Shown here in pieces: positions 1 to 5,117 of a stretch of DNA of 5,174 nt. The notes beneath the pieces were generated by a model, which was not told the origin of the DNA, made no database searches, and saw only the letters and a program-made list of their open reading frames with translations. The first letter of the stretch is position 1, and each line of letters opens with the position of its first letter. The stretch is from contig JADFGB010000112.1 in the NCBI GenBank assembly GCA_022567875.1, positions 1-5,174 of the forward strand, given 5' to 3'. Both the position numbers and the translations under genes were made by a program. This stretch comes from Bacteroidota bacterium (lineage in GTDB: Bacteria; Bacteroidota; Ignavibacteria; Ignavibacteriales; Ignavibacteriaceae).

Positions 1-385
1 GACTGCTGTTCCTTTGAGACGTCAAACGGTTCCAGAGATCCCTTCTTACTAATGCGATAAGGTACTTGAATTTGAATGCCAGGCCGTCTCTTAGAGCTAG
101 GTTCGGGTAAAGGCAAAGGTAGCGTCCCTGTAAATCTATCCATTACAGTCTGTTTACCGCCAGATCGAATAAATATATTATCACCAAAGATAAATAGTGA
201 TCTGAGTCCAAAATTCTTTGAACCTATACTATTCATCTTTGGCACTATCGTGCGTTCACTACTCCACACATTGCCAGTTCCTAACATTACACTCAAACGA
301 TTCCAGCCTGCAGGATCAATTGAGTTGCCATTTCCACTAATCGTAACGGAGTCCTTGCCGAACATGACCTCCATCTTTGTGCCTT
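1..385 (-). other. Unrecognised coding stretch fused in frame to the pckA 3' end
   Basis: About 128 codons continue the pckA frame after YDAE, beginning GTKMEVMFGKDS and including GNGNSIDPAGWNRL, TGNVWSSERTIVPKMN and FIFGDNIFIRSGGKQ, then a Pro/Leu-rich run (TLPLPLPEP). The other two minus frames contain stops, and this frame reads like a real beta-rich protein (many G, N, S and aromatic residues). I do not recognise the family. It is not the helical C-terminus expected of PckA. It is somewhat richer in G+C than the flanking intergenic DNA. It is either a fragment of another gene joined by misassembly or a true fusion; I favour misassembly. The opposite strand is also open over much of this stretch (76-582), but that frame runs on antisense through the certain pckA sequence, so it is probably a shadow. 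Confidence 0.5.
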
Positions 386-1889
386 CTGCATCATATTCAT
401 TTTTATTTTGCCAGGAATTTCTCGGATTTAACACTTTGGAAGGAACGCCATCTACTTCTTTTGGAATGTGCAGTCCGAAGAAAGGATCCGTTTCTGTTTC
501 TGCATTTTCCAAATTTCCTTCAAGTGCAGCATTTAACATTGCTCTTGTGTATTCAATTTTCATTCTTTTTCCAACTCCGTAAGCTCCCCCACTCCAACCT
601 GTATTTATTAGCCAACAAATGGAATTATGTTTTTTTATCTTTTCTCCCAACAGATTAGCATACACAGAAGGGGTTAAAGGCATAAACGGTGCACCGAAAC
701 ATGTACTGAAAGTTGCAACAGGTTCTGAAACACCTTTTTCAGTACCGGCAACTTTTGCGGTATATCCGGAAATAAAATGATATAAAGCCTGTTCGGTAGT
801 TAGTTTTGAAATAGGGGGAAGCACACCAAACGCATCTGCTGTAAGCATAATTATGTTTTTTGGGTGAGGTCCAATTCCATCAGGCTCTATGTTTTTAATG
901 TGTGTTATAGGATAAGAGGCTCTGGTATTTTCGGTAAGCGTGTCATCAAACAAATCTATGCGTCTACTTGCTACATCCATCTGTACGTTTTCCAAAATAG
1001 TTCCGAATTTTCTTGTACATTCGTAAATATCGGGTTCAGCTTCTTTTGAAAGTTTAATAACTTTTGCATAGCAACCGCCCTCAAAATTGAAAACACCTTT
1101 GTTGCTCCAACCGTGTTCGTCATCGCCGATAAGCCTTCTGTTAGGGTCAGCTGAAAGTGTTGTTTTTCCGGTTCCGGATAACCCGAATAGTATTGCTGTA
1201 TCATTGTTCTTACCGATGTTAGCCGAACAGTGCATTGCCATTACATTTTTTAAAGGAAGTAAATAATTCATTACAGTAAACATTGATTTTTTAATTTCAC
1301 CCGCGTAACTGGTTCCCCCAATAAGAGCAAGTCTCTTTCCGAGATGAAGAATTATAAAAACAGGTGAGTTAGTTCCATCAGTTTCCGTATCTGCCTGGAA
1401 ATTAGGAAAATCAATAACAGTAAATCTTTCTTCTTTACTTTCTGTTTCATTTTTATCTTTCGATTTTACAAACATATTTCTGGCAAACAAACTGTGCCAA
1501 GCAAGTTCAGTTATTACTCTAACGGGTAAACGATAATCAGGATCTGTTCCCGAATAACAATCTTGAATGTAAAGGTCCTTGCTTTCGGCATAGGAAAGCA
1601 TTTTTTTAAAAATATTATCAAAATATTTTTCTTCAATAGGTTTGTTTACTTTTCCCCACCAAATGTTATTTTCACTTGTTGGTTCTTTAACTGTAAATTT
1701 ATCGTTTGGGCTTCTTCCTGTATGCTGGCCAGTTATTGCTACCAAGGGACCAAGGTGCGAAAGTTTTGCCTCCTTTCTCGTTATAGCTTGTTCATAAAGA
1801 GAAGGTGTTGATAGGTTATAAAAAATATTATTCAGGTTGTTAAATCCTAAATTATTTAGCTGATTCCAAACTTCTTCTTTTGTCTTCAT
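1..1889 (-). CDS. pckA: ATP-dependent phosphoenolpyruvate carboxykinase, C-terminus replaced, open at window edge
   Basis: Converts oxaloacetate and ATP to PEP, CO2 and ADP, the entry step of gluconeogenesis, in the cytosol. The frame is open from ATG 1889 to the left edge with no stop (629 codons). Residues 1 to about 502 are clear PckA: TGRSPNDKF (57-65, substrate arginine), GGTSYAGEIKK (191-201, with the KK of the metal/substrate site), MAMH (217-220), kinase P-loop GLSGTGKTTL (236-245), metal-binding GDDEHGW (255-261), NTRASYPI (321-328, active-site Arg) and GWSGGAYGVGKRM (431-443). All catalytic motifs are present. Family members are about 530-540 residues and end in a helical segment after the NPR..W....YDA motif. 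Here the match ends at YDAE (499-502, near base 384) and unrelated sequence continues in frame. The start is supported by a family-like N-terminus; the upstream AAAAGAAAAAT is a weak RBS. Identity is certain for 386-1889; the 1-385 part is doubtful. Confidence 0.93.
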   Translation of the reverse strand, partial: MKTKEEVWNQLNNLGFNNLNNIFYNLSTPSLYEQAITRKEAKLSHLGPLVAITGQHTGRSPNDKFTVKEPTSENNIWWGKVNKPIEEKYFDNIFKKMLSYAESKDLYIQDCYSGTDPDYRLPVRVITELAWHSLFARNMFVKSKDKNETESKEERFTVIDFPNFQADTETDGTNSPVFIILHLGKRLALIGGTSYAGEIKKSMFTVMNYLLPLKNVMAMHCSANIGKNNDTAILFGLSGTGKTTLSADPNRRLIGDDEHGWSNKGVFNFEGGCYAKVIKLSKEAEPDIYECTRKFGTILENVQMDVASRRIDLFDDTLTENTRASYPITHIKNIEPDGIGPHPKNIIMLTADAFGVLPPISKLTTEQALYHFISGYTAKVAGTEKGVSEPVATFSTCFGAPFMPLTPSVYANLLGEKIKKHNSICWLINTGWSGGAYGVGKRMKIEYTRAMLNAALEGNLENAETETDPFFGLHIPKEVDGVPSKVLNPRNSWQNKNEYDAEGTKMEVMFGKDSVTISGNGNSIDPAGWNRLSVMLGTGNVWSSERTIVPKMNSIGSKNFGLRSLFIFGDNIFIRSGGKQTVMDRFTGTLPLPLPEPSSKRRPGIQIQVPYRISKKGSLEPFDVSKEQQ

Positions 1890-1961
1890 ATTTTTCTTTT
1901 AGAGTTAATTAATGAATAGTGAATAAAAATAAAAAGGGTATAATTAAAAAATAAATAAATT
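1890..1961 (-). other. Gap between marR-GNAT and pckA
   Basis: This 72-nt AT-rich spacer separates the stop of the MarR-GNAT gene from the pckA start. I see no Bacteroidota-type TAnnTTTG element and no clear -10/-35 pair in the pckA direction, and no hairpin with a T-tract. That is compatible with read-through transcription from the upstream gene into pckA, but the absence of a visible promoter is weak evidence. Confidence 0.3.
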
Positions 1962-2918
1962 TTACTGAAGCAACAAAGTCATTCTAAAAATCTTTCTTTC
2001 ATAATTAGATTTTACTTCTTCATATTCTATTTCAAATCCTAATTGTTTATAAAGATTTATAGCAGGAAACAATTTTTTGTTTGTAAGAAGAGTAACAAAT
2101 TTTGCCTTTTTAGAAAAAGCGAAACCTATAACAGATAAAGCAAGTTTTTTTCCTGCTTGTTTTCCCTGTGCTTGTTTTGTTACAGCCATTTTAGAAAGTT
2201 CAAATGTGTACCTATCAATCTTTATTGCCGCACACGTTCCGATTATTTTATTATTAATACGAGCAAAAAATATTTGTCCTCCTTTTTTAATTATAAATTT
2301 TTCAGGATCGTTCAAAAGCTTATCATCTTCCGGTTCAACAAAAAAGTATTGCTCCAACCATTCATAGTTTAAATGTTTAAAATATTTTTTATATTTTTTA
2401 TTATAGGTAATTATTTCAACTTGGCTCATTATTCTTTTTTTAACTTTTTCATCCAATCTTTGTTTATAATTTTTTTGGTTTAAAAGATTATAAATAGAAT
2501 TGATCATATTTAAAACATCATAACCAGATTCTTCAATTATTTCCTTATTAACATTTTCAATGTCAGAATAAAGCTCAAGCCAATTGTTTAATAATTCTTT
2601 TCCATTTTCTGTTAATCTGGCATAAGTTTGTCTTTTATCCTGCAAGCCGGACATAGTTCCAATAAAGTTTAATTCTTTTAATTTATTTAGTATTTGAATA
2701 ACAGCAGGGTGAGTAATTTGTAAGTTTTCAGCAAGTTTCTGAACGGTGCTTTTCTCAAATTTTTGAAGTAAATAAAGAACAGGGAATAATTTTGGATCAA
2801 ATCTTGAATCTCTATTTTTGCAAGCTTCTGCAACATCTCTTTGAATAGAAGCACCTAATTTTTTTATTGAATTACCAAAAGAAAATAATTCTAATTCTGT
2901 GAATGTTTCATTTATCAT
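1962..2918 (-). CDS. MarR-family regulator fused to GNAT N-acetyltransferase
   Basis: A 318-residue, two-domain cytoplasmic protein. Residues about 10-150 form a MarR-type winged helix: STVQKLAENLQ (57-67) and ITHPAVIQILNKLKEL (68-83) match the two HTH helices, and GLQDKRQTYARLTENG (91-106) is the wing, with the D-x-R and R-x-x-L-T-x-x-G pattern typical of MarR. Residues about 168-318 form a GNAT acetyltransferase: the beta4 strand (FELSKMAVTK, 239-248) leads into the acetyl-CoA pyrophosphate loop QAQGKQAGKKL (249-259), and FPAINLYKQLGFE (284-296) is the usual late GNAT motif. MarR-GNAT fusions are a known architecture; some acetylate small molecules or proteins, but the substrate here cannot be told. 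ATG 2918 gives a complete MarR N-terminus. A promoter element (2944-2951) and a palindrome (2961-2977) lie just upstream. It is strongly AT-rich, more so than pckA. Confidence 0.9.
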   Translation of the reverse strand: MINETFTELELFSFGNSIKKLGASIQRDVAEACKNRDSRFDPKLFPVLYLLQKFEKSTVQKLAENLQITHPAVIQILNKLKELNFIGTMSGLQDKRQTYARLTENGKELLNNWLELYSDIENVNKEIIEESGYDVLNMINSIYNLLNQKNYKQRLDEKVKKRIMSQVEIITYNKKYKKYFKHLNYEWLEQYFFVEPEDDKLLNDPEKFIIKKGGQIFFARINNKIIGTCAAIKIDRYTFELSKMAVTKQAQGKQAGKKLALSVIGFAFSKKAKFVTLLTNKKLFPAINLYKQLGFEIEYEEVKSNYERKIFRMTLLLQ

Positions 2919-2926
2919 AATTAAAC

Positions 2927-3481
2927 TTAATAATAAGTAAATACAAACGTAAGCAGTAACATAATATTAAATATTATTTCAATAAATAAATAACCGGCCA
3001 CCACACCAGCTAAAATCATACTGCGTTCAGCCAAATCAAAACCGAGGAAATTAGTGTTAATGAAATCAGGCCGCGGGATAGATGGATATAGCAGCTGCAG
3101 GTTGCTTCGGGCGTCAATACCAGAAATAAAGATTTGATATAGCAGCACCAAGGTCATACCTTGAATGCCCAGAATGACAGCCTTGGCCCATGGTCTAATT
3201 TTTTTCTTTTTGAAAGCTTTTCTGATTTCTTCTTTTTGGCCGACTGGGTCATTAGCCATATCTTGTTTAATAGTTGCCACTTCTTTAGCCAGTTCCTGGC
3301 TAGCCGTTTTGCCCTTTTCGTTCAAAATTGTGAAGGGTAACAAAACAATTCTTAGTAAAATTGTAATGAGAATAATTGAAATGCCAAGATTAAAACCAGA
3401 ATAGTTTAAATAGACCCAAACTAAAAAGTTAAATCCAGGTATATATAAATAATTATTCCACAGTAAAGTTATTATTTCCAT
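2927..3481 (-). CDS. yidC: YidC/Oxa1-type membrane protein insertase, C-terminus lost
   Basis: Inserts and folds proteins in the cytoplasmic membrane, alone or with SecYEG. The 184-residue frame has an N-terminal membrane-associated segment, then TM1 (FNLGISIILITILLRIVLLPF, about 30-50, cut here by the conserved membrane-buried Arg44), a charged cytoplasmic hairpin (about 53-95) ending in the KKKKIRPWAK motif, and a second TM (102-119, AVILGIQGMTLVLLYQIF). LYPSIPRPDFINTNFLGFDLAERS (131-154) matches the loop typical of the Parcubacteria form as I know it. The match ends near GYLFIE (163-168). The expected last two TM helices (another 60-80 residues) are absent; the final 16 residues are encoded by what looks like the marR-GNAT promoter region. 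It is probably truncated by an assembly junction near 2978, or is otherwise a broken gene. tRNA-Gln lies 47 nt upstream on the same strand. ATG 3481 fits the family N-terminus. Confidence 0.8.
   Translation of the reverse strand: MEIITLLWNNYLYIPGFNFLVWVYLNYSGFNLGISIILITILLRIVLLPFTILNEKGKTASQELAKEVATIKQDMANDPVGQKEEIRKAFKKKKIRPWAKAVILGIQGMTLVLLYQIFISGIDARSNLQLLYPSIPRPDFINTNFLGFDLAERSMILAGVVAGYLFIEIIFNIMLLLTFVFTYY
2944..2951 (-). promoter_or_regulatory. Candidate Bacteroidota-type -7 promoter element
   Basis: The minus strand reads TACGTTTG, an exact match to the TAnnTTTG -7 box used by the primary sigma factor of Bacteroidota. It lies about 25 nt before the MarR-GNAT ATG, which would give a short leader of roughly 20 nt. 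I do not find a TTG -33 element at normal spacing: the nearest TTG is about 28 nt upstream, which is too far. An 8-bp box with two free positions can occur by chance. Confidence 0.4.
2961..2977. promoter_or_regulatory. 17-bp perfect palindrome, candidate MarR operator
   Basis: ATAATATTAAATATTAT is a perfect inverted repeat around its centre at 2969. MarR-family dimers bind AT-rich palindromes of about 16-20 bp near their own promoters, and this one sits immediately upstream of the candidate -7 box of the MarR-GNAT gene, where binding would block transcription. It also lies within a few bases of the suspected junction with the yidC segment. AT-rich DNA produces such palindromes by chance, so the assignment is inference. 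Confidence 0.35.
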
Positions 3482-3517
3482 ATAAATTTATTCTGTTATA
3501 GATTTTTGATGCTAGTT

Positions 3518-3609
3518 CGTTACAAATCTCGGGGACCAGGATTCGAACCTGGATTAACGGGACCAAAACCCGTCGTCCTACCCTTAGACGATCCCCGAGA
3601 TTTGTAACG
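3518..3609. repeat. 18-bp perfect inverted repeat enclosing tRNA-Gln
   Basis: Bases 3518-3535 (cgttacaaatctcgggga) are exactly complementary to 3592-3609. Seven pairs are the tRNA acceptor stem; the other 11 extend into the 5' leader and 3' trailer. The transcript would therefore carry the cloverleaf on top of an 11-bp extension helix that RNase P and the 3'-end nucleases must open or cut. The arms could be a processing structure or the scar of a rearrangement. Confidence 0.85.
3528..3598 (-). tRNA. tRNA-Gln (anticodon UUG)
   Basis: A full 71-nt cloverleaf can be folded by eye. The acceptor stem TCGGGGA (3592-3598) pairs with TCCCCGA (3529-3535), followed by G73 at 3528. The D stem is GTC/GAC around a TAAGGGTAG loop, the anticodon stem ACGGG/CCCGT holds loop TTTTGGT with anticodon TTG (reads CAA, Gln), there is a 4-nt variable loop TAAT, and the T stem CCAGG/CCTGG holds TTCGAAT. 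Positions 8-9 are TC and the D arm resembles E. coli tRNA-Gln. CCA is not encoded (ATT follows G73), so it must be added by CCA-adding enzyme. The acceptor stem continues outward as a perfect 18-bp inverted repeat, which is unusual. Confidence 0.95.
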
Positions 3610-3710
3610 GACAGGCCCTTAGATTTATCCCCTGACCTGTCCGACGAAGCTAAAAGCGAAGTCGGGAGCCATAGGCGTAAGGGGGGGGCGATCCCCGAGA
3701 TTTGTAACGG
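3589..3710. repeat. 22-bp direct repeat duplicating the tRNA-Gln 5' end and leader
   Basis: Bases 3589-3610 recur without change at 3689-3710, exactly 100 bp apart; the shared core is atccccgagatttgtaac. On the minus strand this unit is the tRNA leader plus the first nine bases of the tRNA. The second copy is followed on the plus strand by a GGGTAGGAC stretch (3710-3718), which also occurs in the tRNA D arm in the other orientation (3575-3583). The second copy is not a functional tRNA: no cloverleaf follows it. Confidence 0.85.
3608..3688. repeat. Palindromic intergenic spacer between the two tRNA-derived repeats
   Basis: This spacer holds two hairpins. CGGACAGG (3608-3615) pairs with CCTGTCCG (3636-3643) around a 20-nt loop. 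CCGAC (3641-3645) pairs with GTCGG (3661-3665) around a loop containing two near-identical GAAGC/GCGAAG units. It ends in a run of eight G (3681-3688). No reading frame here looks like a protein. It resembles the short GC-rich palindromic units I associate with intergenic regions of Patescibacteria draft genomes, an impression I cannot verify here. Confidence 0.55.
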
Positions 3711-3791
3711 GGTAGGACCAATATAATTAAGCACTTTAATCCAAAATTGAACTTCTGTCAATGCCGAAATGAGGAGTATCAGTCTGATGAT

Positions 3792-3921
3792 TCGTAACTC
3801 CCCTGACCCCTCTTATCCTAAGAGGGGGACTATCAGATGTACGTTTGTGATTAATATAGTAGACGTCAAATAGACTGTCTCCTCCCCTTAGGATAAGGGG
3901 AGGAACAAGGAGGGGTTACGA
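3792..3921. mobile_element. MITE-like 130-bp element with imperfect terminal inverted repeats
   Basis: The element begins TCGTAAC (3792-3798) and ends GTTACGA (3915-3921). Each end contains its own perfect hairpin: CCCCTCTTA-TCC-TAAGAGGGG (3807-3827) and CCTCCCCTTA-GGA-TAAGGGGAGG (3881-3903). The hairpin cores are reverse complements of each other (CTTATCCTAAG and CTTAGGATAAG), so the two ends match as imperfect terminal inverted repeats of about 40 bp. There is no coding capacity. This is the form expected of a non-autonomous MITE or a REP/BIME-like palindromic unit. I see no convincing target-site duplication. It lies just after the ftsX-like stop codon and could also act as a 3' stabilising structure. 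Confidence 0.55.
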
Positions 3922-3948
3922 GACTTTGATCAACCTTCTTTCATTGGT

Positions 3949-4569
3949 TTAGACTTTTAAGTATTTTCGAATTGCCACACTACTACTGATAATGTTTATA
4001 AGGATTATCATTAGCAGTTCTAAGCCAAATATAGCCCAGAAATTATCAGTGAAATATCCGGTTAAACTAAACTGGGTAGTTAAGAAAAAGTTGTTTACGT
4101 ATGGTTGAACGAAATTTAGCATAGGGTAGACAATGGCTATGCCAGCAATACAAGCGATAATACCATAGACAACTGCTTCTAATAAAAATGGACTGCGAAT
4201 AAACCAATTGGTAGCACCAACTAATTTCATTACCCCAATTTCTTGGCGGTGAGTGTAAATAGCCACACGAATAGTATTGAATACTATCAATGATGCAATT
4301 AAAATAAATACTAAAATAGAAAGTAAGAACACAACTCCAAACTTAGCCCATCTTTTTCCCTCAAGAACATTCAAACCAAGATACAAAGTCGCGAAAACAT
4401 TAACAATAACTAAAAGCATAAGTGCAGTCCAACCCTTCCAATTAATAGGGATAAATCCCCAAGACCCTTTTTTCAATTCAACTCCAGCCTTTTTTCTAAA
4501 CCAATAATTCTTACTTACTAAATTTTTCTTCGCCTTCTTTTTTGCCTTTTTTCTTTGCTGTTTCAGCAA
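3949..4569 (-). CDS. ftsX: FtsX-type permease C-terminal domain with foreign N-terminus
   Basis: FtsX is the membrane partner of the FtsE ATPase and activates peptidoglycan hydrolases at the division septum. Residues about 85-206 are typical FtsX: TM (78-98), the cytoplasmic motif FNTIRVAIYTHRQEIGVMKLVGATNWFIRSPFLLE (97-131, here cut at IGVMKL), TM (128-150) and TM (177-196), ending SSSVAIRKYLKV. A normal FtsX is about 300 residues, with TM1 and a roughly 100-residue extracellular domain before this point. Here there is instead a Lys-rich start, a short W/G/P segment (KKGSWGFIPINWKGW, 33-47), one TM (48-66) and only about 11 loop residues. That N-terminus looks like a different small membrane protein, joined near 4300-4335. 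The only in-frame start is TTG 4569, inside the neighbouring gene, so the true start is uncertain. No ftsE is seen. It is probably a chimera. Confidence 0.65.
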   Translation of the reverse strand: MLKQQRKKAKKKAKKNLVSKNYWFRKKAGVELKKGSWGFIPINWKGWTALMLLVIVNVFATLYLGLNVLEGKRWAKFGVVFLLSILVFILIASLIVFNTIRVAIYTHRQEIGVMKLVGATNWFIRSPFLLEAVVYGIIACIAGIAIVYPMLNFVQPYVNNFFLTTQFSLTGYFTDNFWAIFGLELLMIILINIISSSVAIRKYLKV

Positions 4570-4828
4570 TGACCTTTTTTTCTGCCTCTATCTTTAATTC
4601 TTCTTCCTTCTTCTTTGCTTCCTCTTTTTGCTCGTCAGTTAATTCTGTGCTATCGCCTTTTTCTGCCTCCGCTTTTAATCTCTCCTCCTCTGCCTTTTCT
4701 TCTTTGGCTTTGATTTCTTCGGGAGTTTCTTCTGTCTTTGGAGTTTCACCCCCTTTAGCAGCTTCTTCTTTAGTGGTAGCGTCCGCTTCTTCTAAGGCTT
4801 TATTGGTTAAATCTAAATGATTTGGCAT
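4511..4828 (-). CDS. Lys/Glu/Ala-rich hypothetical protein
   Basis: A 105-residue, highly charged protein beginning MPNHLDLTNKALEEADATTKEE in part (residues 1-22, cut after the first 20 or so). From about residue 20 it is nearly all E, K, A and T, with stretches such as EEIKAKEEKAEEERLKAEAE, consistent with a long single helix or a disordered tail. I do not recognise it, and composition alone gives no function. ATG 4828 is preferred; an upstream TTG (4885) would add 19 hydrophobic residues but lacks support. No strong ribosome binding site is visible. Its last 59 bases overlap the ftsX-like frame in another phase, across several A-runs, so a one-base error could join the two frames into a single protein with a charged N-terminus and a membrane part. 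Confidence 0.5.
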   Translation of the reverse strand: MPNHLDLTNKALEEADATTKEEAAKGGETPKTEETPEEIKAKEEKAEEERLKAEAEKGDSTELTDEQKEEAKKKEEELKIEAEKKVIAETAKKKGKKEGEEKFSK

Positions 4829-5117
4829 GAGAATAGTTTTGGTTAAAAAAACTTGGGACAAAAATAAGTGATAGGGGAAAAACAATAAAACTAAATTTTA
4901 TAATTATATTTTATAAAGTTTTTTGTTTTGTAAAATATTTCCTTACTTGCGCAAACCCCCTAATATTATGATAAACAACGGAAAGTTTAAAAACATTAGA
5001 AAAGAAAATAGAAGAATTTCAAAGAATGACAATGGGCTTTCAAAATGGGTTAAACTAATTTAGTCTATTATCTATTCTCTTTTCTCTATTTTCTATTCTA
5101 AAATTAAAACAAACAAT
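4829..5117. other. AT-rich intergenic region between divergent genes
   Basis: About 290 bp lie between the Lys/Glu-rich gene (-) and the partial gene at the right end (+). The region should contain promoters for both. A TATAAT reads on the minus strand at 4908-4903, 75 nt before ATG 4828, without a convincing -35 box at 17 bp. The right half is purine-rich then pyrimidine-rich: 4996-5016 and 5082-5101 are imperfectly complementary. The 32-codon frame 4968-5063 (+) is too short and too low in complexity to call a gene. Confidence 0.45.

Larger units (their letters stand above)
3599..3948. other. 350-bp gene-free intergenic region
   Basis: Between tRNA-Gln and the ftsX-like stop there is no believable gene. 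It holds the tRNA-derived 22-bp repeat, the palindromic spacer with its G8 run, about 70 bp of plain AT-rich DNA (3719-3791) and the MITE-like element. One minus-strand open frame (3453-3761) crosses the region and the whole tRNA, and is an artefact. Confidence 0.7.

Noticed and set aside
76..582. 168-codon plus-strand open frame
   Set aside because: It is antisense to pckA codons with clear PckA motifs and its protein has no natural-looking domain; the minus frame explains it.
971..1204. 77-codon minus-strand frame inside pckA
   Set aside because: Different phase from the certain pckA frame, and its translation does not resemble a protein family.
2077..2372. Two plus-strand open frames opposite the GNAT domain
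   Set aside because: Shadows of an AT-rich coding gene; the minus strand carries clear GNAT motifs.
3518..3710. CRISPR array
   Set aside because: Only three copies, one inverted, all derived from the tRNA end, unequal spacing and no cas genes.
3453..3761. 102-codon minus-strand frame
   Set aside because: It runs through the whole tRNA-Gln, the repeats and the start of yidC; its residues are translated tRNA and palindromes.
3881..3903. Rho-independent terminator for the ftsX-like gene
   Set aside because: The hairpin is strong, but no T-run follows on the minus strand, and its mirror hairpin at 3807-3827 fits a repeat element better.
4542..4820. Ser/Phe-rich plus-strand frame
   Set aside because: It is the complement of Lys/Glu-rich codons (AAA/GAA read as TTT/TTC); a classic shadow.
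4968..5063. 32-codon plus-strand small protein (MINNGKFKNIRKENRRIS...)
   Set aside because: Short, low complexity, no ribosome binding site, and made of the same purine-rich tract as its surroundings.
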